From contig NZ_CP154845.1 in assembly GCF_047302285.1 (NCBI RefSeq), positions 186,001-250,000 on the forward strand: a stretch of DNA of 64,000 nt, in the 5' to 3' direction. Source of the DNA: Robertmurraya sp047302285 (GTDB lineage: Bacteria > Bacillota > Bacilli > Bacillales > Cytobacillaceae). The position numbers were made by a program, and so were the translations under genes. The stretch's first letter is position 1; every line of letters begins with the position of its first letter. This document shows, piece by piece, positions 1-9,117 of the stretch. The notes beneath the pieces were generated by a model that was given only the letters and a program-made list of their open reading frames with translations, was not told where the DNA came from and did no database searches.

Positions 1-244
1 CAAGGAGCGTACCAATTCCAGCTACATTCAATAATGCTTTACTACTAACTCTTTCTGATAAATAGGGAAAAGCGAATAAGGTAGAAATACCCCTCGCAAG
101 TAATCCGAAGCTCATAATCACACTTGCTTCAGAAACGGTAATTCCTTTTGTATAAATCATCCACCCTGACCAGTAAGGTAGAAAAATTCCCCATGTTAGA
201 AAAAAAGTAAAAAAACGTGTACCCATCCAGCGTTGTGTATTCAT
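1..244 (-). CDS. MFS transporter, 5' part (gene runs off the window start)
   Basis: About 81 N-terminal residues are visible, starting MNTQRWMGTRFFTFFLTWGI. The hydrophobic first helix and the GIFLPYWSGWMIYTKGIT segment resemble the LacY/HcaT-like MFS branch that includes B. subtilis YwbF; the name is from memory, not from a search. The ATG at 244 has a GGGGGA Shine-Dalgarno on the minus strand. It diverges from the yeiL-type regulator, and the palindromes between them suggest that regulator controls it. The substrate is unknown. Confidence 0.75.
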   Translation of the reverse strand, partial: MNTQRWMGTRFFTFFLTWGIFLPYWSGWMIYTKGITVSEASVIMSFGLLARGISTLFAFPYLSERVSSKALLNVAGIGTLL

Positions 245-265
245 TTGTATCCCCCTCAATGATTG

Positions 266-312
266 CATGATATCATGGAATAAAGATTAAATAATATGAG
301 ATATCTCATATT
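266..312. promoter_or_regulatory. Two palindromic operator-like sites in a divergent promoter region
   Basis: A perfect 20-bp palindrome, AATATGAGATATCTCATATT, lies at 293-312. A second perfect palindrome, CATGATATCATG, lies at 266-277. Their centres are about 31 bp apart, close to three helical turns. They sit between the MFS gene and the Crp/Fnr-family gene, so autoregulation plus control of the transporter is the simplest reading. This is inference; the sites differ from the canonical TGTGA-N6-TCACA box. Confidence 0.55.
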
Positions 313-325
313 TTAGAGGTGGGAA

Positions 326-994
326 ATGGAAATTTACAAAGATGAGAAAAAACGCCGCTATTTGGAGCATCATGCAATCGCATATTTATTTTCCTTTCCT
401 GTTGAAGAGTTTATCGAAATACATGAGTATAGGCGAGATGAATGGATCATTCAAGAAGGAATGCGTCCAGATTTTCTATTTTATGTTATGGAGGGGAAGG
501 CAAAAATATATATTACCCACCAAAATGGAAAGGTATCCTTGATTAATTTTATCAATGCCAATGAATATATTGGGGAGATGGAATTATTAAATGATGTGTA
601 TTACACAAAGGGGATTCAAGCTTCGACCAAGACGATATGTTTTGCTTTGCCGATTCATCGATACCGGGGACAATTACTCGAGGATGCAAAATTCCTGCGT
701 GAATTAACGAAGTTTTTAAGTGTCAAGGCGTCTGTTATGGCAGCAAAGTACTCTCAAAGTCTTGCTTTCCCACTTGAAAATCGCTTGGCTGATTTTATTT
801 TGCAAACAGCCGATGAAGGGATTTATAAGGAGAAGCATGTCACGGTTTGTGATTATTTAGGGGTATCCTATCGTCATTTGTTGCATGTCCTCGCGCAATT
901 TTGTGATAAAGGCTATTTGCAAAAAGAAGGACGGAATTATTTTATTAAAAATACTGATTCTTTACATGAATTAGCGGATGTGCTGCGAAATTAG
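326..994 (+). CDS. yeiL: Crp/Fnr-family transcriptional regulator, YeiL type
   Basis: The protein has 222 aa. An N-terminal cyclic-nucleotide-type beta-barrel covers roughly residues 28-120 and a C-terminal helix-turn-helix covers about 174-195. The stretches FPLENRLADFIL and YLGVSYRHLLHVLAQF closely resemble E. coli YeiL, which has a similar length (219 aa) and is linked to stationary-phase and nitrogen-starvation survival. GAGGTGGG precedes the ATG. It diverges from an MFS transporter gene with two palindromes in the gap, so local control of that transporter is likely but inferred. The effector is unknown. Confidence 0.8.
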   Translation: MEIYKDEKKRRYLEHHAIAYLFSFPVEEFIEIHEYRRDEWIIQEGMRPDFLFYVMEGKAKIYITHQNGKVSLINFINANEYIGEMELLNDVYYTKGIQASTKTICFALPIHRYRGQLLEDAKFLRELTKFLSVKASVMAAKYSQSLAFPLENRLADFILQTADEGIYKEKHVTVCDYLGVSYRHLLHVLAQFCDKGYLQKEGRNYFIKNTDSLHELADVLRN

Positions 995-1005
995 TTAAGC
1001 GTGTC

Positions 1006-1206
1006 TTATTTAATTTTATTTAACAGTTTAGTCATCCCAAAAACCGTTACCATAGATATAGGAATCAACAAAATAACTAAAAACAGAGAGAGTAGCTCTG
1101 TAATTGGGGTGATAGGAATAAATCGATTGAAAATAAATCGTAATAGTTGAAAATATAGATAAAATAGAATAAGTGTGAATAAAAATTTAAGTAATCGCTT
1201 TTTCAT
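1006..1206 (-). CDS. Small two-helix membrane protein
   Basis: The product has 66 aa: a Lys/Arg-rich start (MKKRLLKF), a hydrophobic segment at about 5-27, a short polar turn and a second hydrophobic segment at about 38-58. I do not recognise the family. Support for a real gene is an AGGAGATG ribosome binding site about 9 bases before the ATG on the minus strand, and clean positioning between neighbours without overlap. It converges with the upstream yeiL-type gene, and no terminator is evident between them. Function unknown. Confidence 0.6.
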   Translation of the reverse strand: MKKRLLKFLFTLILFYLYFQLLRFIFNRFIPITPITELLSLFLVILLIPISMVTVFGMTKLLNKIK

Positions 1207-1295
1207 AGATGAGCATCTCCTGTAAATAATAATTCTTATGTTACCATGTTTTTACAGAAAATAGTGGATTTAGCTTTATATGATGAAAGGGGAAG

Positions 1296-1907
1296 ATGAA
1301 GTTGGATCAACGGATGAAGGACTTTATGGATAAAAACAGCTCCTTTAGTGCAGAAGAAATGGAAGCCATTATAAAGGAGCTTGTGATAGAATCATATGAA
1401 AAAAATACGATTCTTCTCAAACAGGGAGAGATTTCAACCAAATGTTATTTTGTCCTAAAGGGGTGTGTTCGCCAATACTTTAATGACGAGGATGGCAAGG
1501 AGGTAACGGTCAATTTTTTTACAGAAGAACAGGCTGTTGTCCTATTTAAAAGCTATAAAAATAAAGTGCCTAGTGAATATTTTCTAGCTTGTAGTGAGGA
1601 GTCTATGCTTGTTGTTGGGACTCTTGAGTCGGAAGAAACGATGTATCGACAATTCCCAGTCCTTGAGAAATTGACGAGAGACATGGTTGAAGAAAATTTT
1701 GGGAAGGAACAAGATGAAAGAGCTCGTTCCATAGCGGCAGCTCCAGAGGAGAGGTATCAACTCCTATTAAAGCAAAGGCCAGAACTTATCAATCGTGTTC
1801 CTCAGCATCAATTAGCGAGTTATCTTGGGATTACGCCTGAATCCTTAAGCAGAATCAAGAAGAGAATATCTCAAGGGTCATATTCTATCGTTTTCCACCC
1901 TTTATGA
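1296..1907 (+). CDS. Crp/Fnr-family transcriptional regulator
   Basis: The protein has 203 aa with a cNMP-type N-terminal barrel (about 20-130) and a short C-terminal HTH (about 168-190, VPQHQLASYLGITPESLSRI). The barrel lacks an obvious Fe-S Cys set, so it is unlikely to be a classical Fnr. AGGGGA lies only a few bases before the ATG at 1296; a TTG at 1302 would give better spacing, so the true start may be two codons later. Its 3' end overlaps the convergent DUF4386 gene by 23 bases. That regulator-plus-DUF4386 pairing suggests a functional link, but the target is not visible. Confidence 0.8.
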   Translation: MKLDQRMKDFMDKNSSFSAEEMEAIIKELVIESYEKNTILLKQGEISTKCYFVLKGCVRQYFNDEDGKEVTVNFFTEEQAVVLFKSYKNKVPSEYFLACSEESMLVVGTLESEETMYRQFPVLEKLTRDMVEENFGKEQDERARSIAAAPEERYQLLLKQRPELINRVPQHQLASYLGITPESLSRIKKRISQGSYSIVFHPL

Positions 1908-2583
1908 ACATCCAGATCCCTAATCCCAGCTCCCCAATTGCCATAGGTAGACTCAAAATGGATTCAATATTTCCTGTCACTTTCTCCAATTGAGGTAGAA
2001 AAACATCCATTGTGTGAATCAGCATATAGCTAACAGAAGCAATAAGCATGAGAATCGCCAGTATTTTCGGGATGAAATTAGCTTTTATCATCATCCACCC
2101 AATCAGCAAAAGATGAATAGCAAAGATAATTAAGCCGAAAGACCATATTTTTTCATAGGACATAACAGACAACATGATAGAGGAGGATAAGTCCTCTAAT
2201 TGAAAAGATTCACTCTCATTTATAAGGGTGGTAATTTGTACCAATTGAAAGATAGCTACTCCGAGAAAAGCGGTATACATCAGACGAAACCATGCTGCGA
2301 GTAATGAAAGACTTCTATGAATGGGTTCAAAGAAGACATAAAGGGACCAAGACAGGAGCACATCAAGGATGAGAATAAGGAGCCAACTGAAAATGCCTGC
2401 CTGAAAAAGGAATATCGATTTTTTAATATTGTTAGCTGTCCCGATTGCATCGCCGTCAACAATTAAACGACTACTTACGATCCCCACTGAAAACATCGCC
2501 AAAAGAGCCATCATAATCATGGCAACTCCAGTTATCATCGCCACTTTCCGAAGCGTTGTTTTTTCTGTTTTAACTACATGCAT
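1885..2583 (-). CDS. DUF4386 family membrane protein
   Basis: The protein has about 232 aa from the ATG at 2583, which has GGAGGGA just upstream; an in-frame start at 2637 has no such site. Six hydrophobic segments alternate with short loops, and the overall pattern (LRKVAMITGVAMIMMALLAM near the start, FEPIHRSLSLLAAWFRLMYT in the middle) matches DUF4386. These proteins have no established biochemical role. It is transcribed towards the Crp/Fnr regulator and overlaps its 3' end. Family assignment is confident, function unknown. Confidence 0.8.
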   Translation of the reverse strand: MHVVKTEKTTLRKVAMITGVAMIMMALLAMFSVGIVSSRLIVDGDAIGTANNIKKSIFLFQAGIFSWLLILILDVLLSWSLYVFFEPIHRSLSLLAAWFRLMYTAFLGVAIFQLVQITTLINESESFQLEDLSSSIMLSVMSYEKIWSFGLIIFAIHLLLIGWMMIKANFIPKILAILMLIASVSYMLIHTMDVFLPQLEKVTGNIESILSLPMAIGELGLGIWMFIKGGKR

Positions 2584-2797
2584 TGAATCTCCCTCCAATC
2601 TAAGTTGAAGATAGCATAGGGGTTTTTTTGGTTTCATTGACTTAAGTTAAGGAATGTATAAGTTTTAATAAATTTTCTGTATTTCTTAGACTATAAGAGC
2701 AAGAATGAGGACGAAAAGGGAAACAAGTCATTGGTAAAATAATTCCAAACCGAGGAAAATAAACGTTAAGTACATATGCGAGAGGGATGGGTAGATA

Positions 2798-3364
2798 TTG
2801 GGATCAAATTTAAATCTTTCTTTTGATGAAATGTGGGAGAAAATCATTGCTTGTGATCGGAAATATGATGGGCTCTTTTTTACGGCAGTGAAGACCACTA
2901 AAATATATTGTCGTCCATCCTGCCGTTCTAGAAAACCGAAAAAAATAAATGTGGAATTTTTTTATGATATGAAAGAGGTTGAAAAGGCTGGATATCGAGC
3001 GTGCAAAAGATGTCAGCCAGAAGCGGACCATTCCCCACAAATTGAACTGATCAGAAACGTTGTAACGTTTTTAATCAATCATTATTACCAAAAATTAGAG
3101 TTGAAAGATATTGCCGATCATGTTGGTCTCAGTTCATATTATCTTGAAAGGATATTTAAGCAGGAAACGTCAGAGACTCCGCGGACATATTTAGAAAAAA
3201 TACGCGTGGACAAAGCGGCTTACCTTCTGACGACAACAGATCGAACGAATCTTGAAATTTGCTTCGAGGTTGGTTTTCAAAGTACATCAAATTTTTATAA
3301 GGCGTTTCGTAGACTGAAGAATTCCTCTCCAAGTGAATATCGAAATTTCATCAGTAAGGAATGA
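2798..3364 (+). CDS. adaA: AdaA methylphosphotriester-DNA methyltransferase and AraC-type activator
   Basis: The N-terminal zinc domain carries Cys38, Cys42, Cys69 and Cys72 (YCRPSC and RACKRC), the same spacing as E. coli Ada. Cys38 is the expected acceptor of methyl groups from DNA phosphotriesters, which converts the protein to a transcriptional activator. The C-terminal AraC HTH covers about 85-185. The 188 aa correspond to Bacillus AdaA, with the guanine methyltransferase half encoded separately downstream. The start is TTG at 2798 with GGGATGG about 8 bases before it. The stop overlaps the alkA ATG (ATGA), so adaA-alkA-ogt is one operon, probably self-induced by methylation damage. Confidence 0.93.
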   Translation: MGSNLNLSFDEMWEKIIACDRKYDGLFFTAVKTTKIYCRPSCRSRKPKKINVEFFYDMKEVEKAGYRACKRCQPEADHSPQIELIRNVVTFLINHYYQKLELKDIADHVGLSSYYLERIFKQETSETPRTYLEKIRVDKAAYLLTTTDRTNLEICFEVGFQSTSNFYKAFRRLKNSSPSEYRNFISKE

Positions 3365-4278
3365 AGGCAATGGATTGGAAGACAAAAGGTTTAGCGATTG
3401 AGATTTATCCTCCTGCTGAGTTTAATTTTAAAGAGTGTTTAGTTTTTTTAGGAAGATCTGATAGAGAAATTCAGCACCGAATAAAAGATGATTATTTATG
3501 TAAATTGATAAAGGTAGATGGGGAATTGATTTTATTGAAAATCAGGAGTCTGTCAAATGCCATTCAAGTTGATTTCCCGATGGGGAAGCCGTCCGTTCGT
3601 ATACTTGAAAAAGTGGTCTCGTACATATGGGCGTGGTTTGATTTGGATAAACCGTTAGGGGATTTTTATGAAGTCGTTAGGGGAGATCAGATTTTGCAAC
3701 CGTTAATTCATAAGTATAACGGTTTACGGATTATAGGCATTCCTGATCTCTTTGAGGCATTGACGTGGGCGATTATAGGGCAACAAATTAATTTAACCTT
3801 TGCCTACACTTTAAAGAAGCGTTTCGTAGAACGATTTGGTGAAAGTCATCGAATTGATGGAGAGACTTACTGGCTATTTCCAGAATTCTCGAAGATCGCC
3901 TGCGTACAAATTGATGATTTGAGGGAGCTTCAGGTTACGGTTCGGAAATCTGAATATATTATCGACATCGCAAAGGCGATGTCAGAGGGCAAATTATCAA
4001 AAGAAATGTTAATGATGAAACAAGATCATCAAGAAATTCAGAAGAGTTTAATGGAGATTCGCGGAGTGGGAGCATGGACAGCAGATTATGTACTGATGAA
4101 GTGTTTTCATGACTCAACTGCTTTTCCGATCGCAGATGTCGGTCTTCATCAAGCATTGATGCTTCAGTTAGGGATGGAGAGAAAACCAACAATGGAAGAA
4201 ATAAGAGAAATGTCAGCCAATTGGGAAGGATGGCAAGCTTATGCTACCTTTTATTTGTGGAGGTCCTTGTATGAGTAA
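3361..4278 (+). CDS. alkA: DNA-3-methyladenine glycosylase II
   Basis: The 305-aa protein removes alkylated bases such as 3-methyladenine, leaving an abasic site for base excision repair. It has the AlkA N-terminal beta domain and a helix-hairpin-helix at about 230-249 (MEIRGVGAWTADYVLMKCF). This is followed by the HhH-GPD catalytic aspartate, probably Asp259 in FPIADVGLHQ. The length matches the family. It overlaps adaA by 4 bases and ogt by 8, so translation is probably coupled. The adaA-alkA-ogt grouping puts three alkylation-repair activities under one adaptive-response promoter. Confidence 0.93.
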   Translation: MKAMDWKTKGLAIEIYPPAEFNFKECLVFLGRSDREIQHRIKDDYLCKLIKVDGELILLKIRSLSNAIQVDFPMGKPSVRILEKVVSYIWAWFDLDKPLGDFYEVVRGDQILQPLIHKYNGLRIIGIPDLFEALTWAIIGQQINLTFAYTLKKRFVERFGESHRIDGETYWLFPEFSKIACVQIDDLRELQVTVRKSEYIIDIAKAMSEGKLSKEMLMMKQDHQEIQKSLMEIRGVGAWTADYVLMKCFHDSTAFPIADVGLHQALMLQLGMERKPTMEEIREMSANWEGWQAYATFYLWRSLYE

Positions 4279-4750
4279 ACAATATCAATTAGATTATCTA
4301 TCTCCACTTGGAGTGGTAGAGATAGTAGGAAACGAGGAAGGGATCTATTCCATCAAGTTTTCTGAAAAAGATAAAGCTGAACAATTGCTAGAGGATGAGC
4401 CTCCGAATGTATTAGTAGACTGTAGGAATCAGCTTGATCAATATTTCAACGGGAGACGAAAAGAGTTTACCATTCCTTATACTTTGGAGGGAACCAATTT
4501 TCAAAAAACAGTGTGGAATGCTTTAACAAAAACACCTTATGGACAGACTGTTTCTTATAAAGATATTGCTGCTTTGATTGGGAATGAAAATGCAGTCAGA
4601 GCGGTTGGAAATGCAAATGGAAAAAATAAACTGAGCATCGTCATTCCTTGCCATCGCATTGTTGGTTCAAGTGGGAAATTAACGGGCTATGCAGGTGGAT
4701 TATGGAGAAAGGAATGGCTCCTTAAGCATGAAAGTACTTTTAAAAAGTAA
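4271..4750 (+). CDS. ogt: Methylated-DNA--protein-cysteine methyltransferase
   Basis: The 159-aa protein transfers methyl groups from O6-methylguanine to its own cysteine in a suicide reaction. The active site IPCHRI is present (Cys127), followed by GSSGKLTGYAGGLWRKEWLL, typical of the Ogt/AdaB family. I chose ATG 4271 over an in-frame start at 4241 because TGGAGG lies directly upstream of it. It overlaps the alkA stop by 8 bases and is the last gene of the operon, followed by a terminator. It could equally be called adaB by analogy with B. subtilis. Confidence 0.92.
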   Translation: MSKQYQLDYLSPLGVVEIVGNEEGIYSIKFSEKDKAEQLLEDEPPNVLVDCRNQLDQYFNGRRKEFTIPYTLEGTNFQKTVWNALTKTPYGQTVSYKDIAALIGNENAVRAVGNANGKNKLSIVIPCHRIVGSSGKLTGYAGGLWRKEWLLKHESTFKK

Positions 4751-4765
4751 GAAGTACAGGAACAA

Positions 4766-4793
4766 AAAGAGTTGGGCTTCCAACTCTTTCTAT
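4766..4793. terminator. Bidirectional terminator between ogt and the mocR pseudogene
   Basis: A 10-bp perfect stem (AAAGAGTTGG / CCAACTCTTT) with a GCTT loop follows the ogt stop. A and T runs on both sides would let it serve both convergent genes. Confidence 0.75.
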
Positions 4794-4820
4794 TATTATA
4801 GTCAAATACCAAGTACGGTA

Positions 4821-6272
4821 TCAGTTCTTAATATGTGCAATAAGCTCTGATAAACGAATTAATCCTTTTTCGAGTTGTTCCATCGAAGCATATGAATAGG
4901 AGATTCGAAGGTGCTGATGGTCATGTTTATCATAGATTAATCCTGGATTTAGTAGAATGTTCTCTCGAAGTGCTAGTTCAAATAGCTTCCGAGTAGATAC
5001 GTCTACAGATAATCGTAACCAGATATAAAATCCACCCTGTGGAACATTCCATGTGGCAATCTCTGAATAATAGCTTTTTAGAATTTGAACAGTAAAATCT
5101 CATCTAGTTTTTAGTTCTGCTCTTATTTCCTTCAAATAGTCTTCATATAAACCACTGCCAATCCATTTTTCTACGGCAAATTGGGAAAGGGAGCTTGAGC
5201 CATAATCCGTTTGCATCTTAATATCAGCTAACCGATCAATGACTGGTTCTGGACCAACAACCCAACCGATACGAAGCCCAGGACTTAATGTTTTTGAGAC
5301 GCTGCCAATATACAAGACATTTCCTTGAGGATCCTGTGCTTTCAAAGGAGTGGGAGGTGGGACGTCAAACCATAAATCACAATAAACATCATCCTCAATG
5401 ATTGGCAATGATGTGTTTTGAGAGACTTTTAATAGCTCTTTACGTCTGCTTTCAGACATGACGATCCCTGTTGGATTATGGAAAGAAGGAATCGTATATA
5501 ATAGGGCCGCTTCGTGCTGGCGTTTCAAATATTTGATCTCATCGCATATGATCCCATCCTGATCTAATGGCACCCCTAATAAATTCATTCCAGCAGATTG
5601 AAAAACATGGACAGAATTTAAATAGGAAGGTGTTTCGTGAAGGATAGTGGATCCTCTTTCTAATAATCCTATTGAAATTAATTGCAGTGCTTGAAGTCCT
5701 CCCGAAACGATTAATATCGACTCAGGAGAGGCTGTAATTCCTTTCGTTTCTAAATTTTTACTAATGGTTTGTCGCAATGATAAAAGGCCTTTAGGTTCTA
5801 CATAACTAAGAGAAAAGCCATCATCAGGACTCCCTTGAAAAATTTCTCGCATTCTCGTATTTGGTAATAATTCAGAAGATAGTTCACCTGTTCCAAGACG
5901 GATCATGGATGGATCTGCCTCAGTCCGATTGATTTTTTGGATGATATCAATGTTTGGTTTATAGCTACCAGAAGACACATAACTTTTCCAATCAGGAGGC
6001 GTTGTTGAAGTAAGGAGACTCCAAGTATTATTGACTACTTCAGTCCCACTTCCGACTTTTGTTTGTAAAAGTCCATCGGCAATTAAGCCTTCAAGAGCAT
6101 ATACGACCGTACTTCGATTCACATCAAACTGCTTTGCCAAGCTTCTTTGAGTTGGAATCTTTGTTCCTACTGTCCATTCTCCGTACATAATCTTTCTTTT
6201 TAAATAATCATAGATTTGTTGGTGTAACGGAACAGAAGAATTTTTTTCTGGTTTCCAGTGTAATTCTTGCAT
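4821..6272 (-). pseudogene. MocR-family (GntR wHTH plus aminotransferase) regulator interrupted by an in-frame TGA
   Basis: Residues about 14-75 form a GntR-type winged helix (PTQRSLAKQFDVNRSTVVYAL). About 120-480 form a class I aminotransferase fold with the PLP lysine in YIGSVSK (Lys327). The frame ends at a TGA at 5100-5102 after LKTR (codon 391). The same frame then continues without a break into DFTVQILKSYYS, WNVPQGGFYIWLRLS and a natural end at 4821, giving 483 codons, normal for MocR proteins. One C-to-T change of an Arg codon would explain it. The truncated 390-aa product lacks the last part of the aminotransferase domain. It diverges from a LysE-type exporter, its likely target. Confidence 0.85.
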
Positions 6273-6312
6273 AAAGAGCCCTCAATTTTTTTAGTTTTCT
6301 TTATTTTAGCAG

Positions 6313-6344
6313 ATTGGTTGGGTCAAAGACCATCCAATTGGTTG
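6313..6344. promoter_or_regulatory. Direct repeat, candidate MocR binding site
   Basis: ATTGGTTG occurs at 6313-6320 and again at 6337-6344, 24 bp apart, in the divergent gap between the MocR gene and the lysE-type gene. Direct repeats spaced by about two helical turns are typical of MocR-family operators. The assignment is inference. Confidence 0.45.
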
Positions 6345-6397
6345 CAGACAGAACTTACATGATCAAGTACTCTAGAAGAAAAGTGGAGGACAACAAG

Positions 6398-7006
6398 ATG
6401 CAAGCACTTATTCATGGAATGCTCTTAGCATTTGGCTTAATTTTACCGTTAGGGATTCAAAATGTGTTTATTTTTAACCAAGGGGCAACTCATAAGAAAC
6501 TGATACAGGCGAGTCCAGCCATCTTGACAGCGGGTATTTGTGATGCGATTCTGATTCTTTTGGCTGTGCAGGGAGTCTCATTAGTCGTATTGAATTTTGA
6601 GTGGTTAAAAGTAGCACTATTTTTAATTGGATTCTTCTTTTTAATATATATGGGATTTGTGATGTGGAAAAGGAGTCCTGAACAGAAAAGTGGCGAACAA
6701 AAGCAATTTTCCGCAAAGAGGCAAATGACCTTTGCTGCATCAGTTTCTTTGCTTAATCCCCATGCGATCATGGATACGATCGGAGTAATCGGCACGAGTT
6801 CAGTTGCTTATACAGGAGAAGATAAATGGTTTTTCACGATTGCATGTATAACGGTCTCGTTCGTTTGGTTTATATTCTTAGCGATTTTAGGCAGAAAAAT
6901 AGGACAGCTCGATCGTAATGGTAAGTTGTTAAAACGAGTGAATCAACTATCTGCCCTCATTATTTGGGGAATGGCCATTTATTTGGGCTATCAGATTATC
7001 ATCTAA
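6398..7006 (+). CDS. LysE/ArgO-family amino acid exporter
   Basis: The product has about 202 aa with six predicted membrane segments. It opens with MQALIHGMLLAFGLILPLGI and holds the SLLNPHAIMDTIGVIGTSS motif typical of LysE/ArgO basic amino acid exporters. ATG 6398 is preferred over an upstream in-frame start because TGGAGG precedes it at good spacing. It diverges from the MocR gene, a common pairing, so expression probably depended on that regulator, which now has a premature stop. Lysine or arginine are the usual family substrates; which one applies here cannot be read from sequence. Confidence 0.85.
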   Translation: MQALIHGMLLAFGLILPLGIQNVFIFNQGATHKKLIQASPAILTAGICDAILILLAVQGVSLVVLNFEWLKVALFLIGFFFLIYMGFVMWKRSPEQKSGEQKQFSAKRQMTFAASVSLLNPHAIMDTIGVIGTSSVAYTGEDKWFFTIACITVSFVWFIFLAILGRKIGQLDRNGKLLKRVNQLSALIIWGMAIYLGYQIII

Positions 7007-7097
7007 AGTTATTAAACTACTTCACAGATTGAACCTTCCATTTAGTATAATATAGATGATTAGTAATAATTTTACTTGAAGGAAGGGGAAGTTTTTC

Positions 7098-8030
7098 ATG
7101 TGGAGTATTACTGCAGTTGTTATGATCGGACTACTACTTACTTGCTTAACACTATATAACCATAATAAAAAGCTACAACAGAAGGTAAGCTATTTACAGC
7201 CTATTGTTGAAACAGTGCCTAAACTAAACTATCGTTACTTGAGTTCTACTGTCAATGAACTTATTGGACCGAATACATTAGAGGAACATCTACTTAATCC
7301 GGAGAAAATATTTGAAATCGTTCATCCAGATGATCGTGAAATTTTGATTAAAAAGAGAGAAGGTACGCTAAATTTTTCCGATCCTATTAAAGTGAGATTT
7401 AGGAACCATCATGGTCAATACATATGGTTTGAGGAATATGCTACACCAGTATTTCGGGATGGACATTTTGTTGCCGTACAGGGTGTTTTCCGAAACATTG
7501 ATGAAAAGGTAGCTTTACAGCAGCAATTAGAATATAAATCATCCCATGATGCACTGACAAATCTGTATAATCGCGAATTTTTTCAAACAATAATGAAGGA
7601 TTACAATGAAAATAAGGATGTCCCGATAGCAGTTATTGTCGCTGATTTAGATGAGTTAAAGTTTGTTAATGATCGTTATGGGCATCGAATCGGGGATGCA
7701 TTAATCCAAGAAACGGCGATACGTCTTAAAACCCATGCAAATGAGGACGCAATCATTGCTCGTATAGGTGGCGATGAATTTGCGATTTTTCTTCCAAATG
7801 TGAGTATTTCTCAAACAGAAGAATTTATAAAAGACGTCCAGATCGAAATGGGTCTTATTGGTGAGGGGCAAGCCCTTTCTGCTATTAAAGTATCTATCGG
7901 ATATGCATACAGTCCTTCATCAAAAGGGGTAATGGATCAACTGCTAAGTGAAGCAGATACGAAAATGTATAGAGAGAAAAATGACAAAAAAGAAATGCCT
8001 TCTCCGGAAAAATCAGTTATGTTCGTTTAA
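7098..8030 (+). CDS. Membrane-anchored PAS-GGDEF diguanylate cyclase
   Basis: The 310-aa protein has one N-terminal membrane segment (about 2-20), a PAS_3-type domain (about 55-140, ending VQGVFRNIDEKVAL) and a GGDEF domain (about 148-295). The intact active site IGGDEF is at about 223-228, and metal-binding DLDELKFVND precedes it. It should make cyclic di-GMP from GTP. I see no RxxD inhibitory site before GGDEF. AAGGAAGGGG precedes the ATG. It stands alone between lysE and the LacI-type regulator; the PAS ligand is unknown. Confidence 0.9.
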   Translation: MWSITAVVMIGLLLTCLTLYNHNKKLQQKVSYLQPIVETVPKLNYRYLSSTVNELIGPNTLEEHLLNPEKIFEIVHPDDREILIKKREGTLNFSDPIKVRFRNHHGQYIWFEEYATPVFRDGHFVAVQGVFRNIDEKVALQQQLEYKSSHDALTNLYNREFFQTIMKDYNENKDVPIAVIVADLDELKFVNDRYGHRIGDALIQETAIRLKTHANEDAIIARIGGDEFAIFLPNVSISQTEEFIKDVQIEMGLIGEGQALSAIKVSIGYAYSPSSKGVMDQLLSEADTKMYREKNDKKEMPSPEKSVMFV

Positions 8031-8126
8031 TGAAAAAATCTTATAGAAGTCTAGTCGTTATTTGTTAAAATAATGATAGAAAATATTTAGTAAAAGTTAA
8101 ATTAAAGTGTTGGAAGAGGTTAGGGA

Positions 8127-9113
8127 ATGGGTAACGGAGTGAATGCCAAAGATGTTGCTAAATTAGCGGGAGTATCACAGTCCTCTGTTTCCAGAGTGTT
8201 TTTCGGAGGGGCTTCCGTTTCAGAAAAAACACGAAAAAAAGTAGTAGCTGCTTCAGAAGAGCTAGGTTATGTTCCAAATGAGTTTGCACGTAGTTTAATT
8301 ACGAATAAAACGAGAATTATTGGGCTTGTCATGAAGGGAGTAGAAAACCCTTTCTATCCACAGGTTTTAAAGGAATTCACCGCCCACTTTAAAAGGCTTG
8401 GATATAGTATTTTATTTGTCCATACGAACCATGATGAGATCCAAAAAGAAGATGTTGAAATGCTCTTAAACTACAATGTGGCTGGCGTCATCATTACCGA
8501 TGCTACACTATCACTTAAGGTTACAGAGGATTTTAAGAAGAATAAGATTCCTCTTGTCTTATTTAATAGAAAAGTAGAGCAACAGGAATTCTTTTACGTA
8601 AGTACAAACAACTTGGAAGCAAGTCGAAAAATTGCCCAATATTTAATTGAAAAAGGCTGCTCAAGGATGGTGTACATTTCAGGGGGAAGAGATACTTCCA
8701 CAAGTATTGAGCGAGAAAAAGGTTTTGCAGAGATATTAAAAAAATACCAGGTTCCATACGAAAAATATGATTCAGACTACTCGTATGAAGGTGGATATAA
8801 TACAGCAAAAAAGATCGTCAATAAAGGTACGGTTCCGTCTGCTTTTTTTGTGGCGAATGATATCATGGCACTTGGTGTATTAGATGCGCTTCGGGAGAAT
8901 AGAATTTCTATTCCATTTGAAACAAGGGTGATTGGTTTTGATAATATCGATATTGCGGCATGGCCTATTTATAGTTTGACCACATGGGAACAGCCTGTAT
9001 CTCAAATGGTCGAGGAGACAGTGAAATACGTCATTTCTGAAATTGAAGAATATACCGGCAGAAGTGGGAAGGTCGAAATCGAAGGGGAGCTAATCGAGAG
9101 AAAAACGACTTAA
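8127..9113 (+). CDS. LacI-family transcriptional regulator
   Basis: The 328-aa protein has the LacI HTH and hinge at about 7-60 (VAKLAGVSQSSVSRVF) followed by a periplasmic-binding-protein-like effector domain. The start is the ATG at 8127 with AGAGGTTAGGG upstream. The gene is directly upstream of a HisD-like dehydrogenase and a GntP-type permease whose promoter carries two LacI-type half-palindromic sites. It is therefore very likely their local repressor, with the pathway substrate or a product as inducer. Confidence 0.9.
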   Translation: MGNGVNAKDVAKLAGVSQSSVSRVFFGGASVSEKTRKKVVAASEELGYVPNEFARSLITNKTRIIGLVMKGVENPFYPQVLKEFTAHFKRLGYSILFVHTNHDEIQKEDVEMLLNYNVAGVIITDATLSLKVTEDFKKNKIPLVLFNRKVEQQEFFYVSTNNLEASRKIAQYLIEKGCSRMVYISGGRDTSTSIEREKGFAEILKKYQVPYEKYDSDYSYEGGYNTAKKIVNKGTVPSAFFVANDIMALGVLDALRENRISIPFETRVIGFDNIDIAAWPIYSLTTWEQPVSQMVEETVKYVISEIEEYTGRSGKVEIEGELIERKTT

Positions 9114-9117
9114 TCTG

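Noticed and set aside
5100..5102. MocR TGA as a second selenocysteine codon
   Set aside because: No SECIS-like hairpin follows, and the expected residue in the family is arginine, not cysteine.
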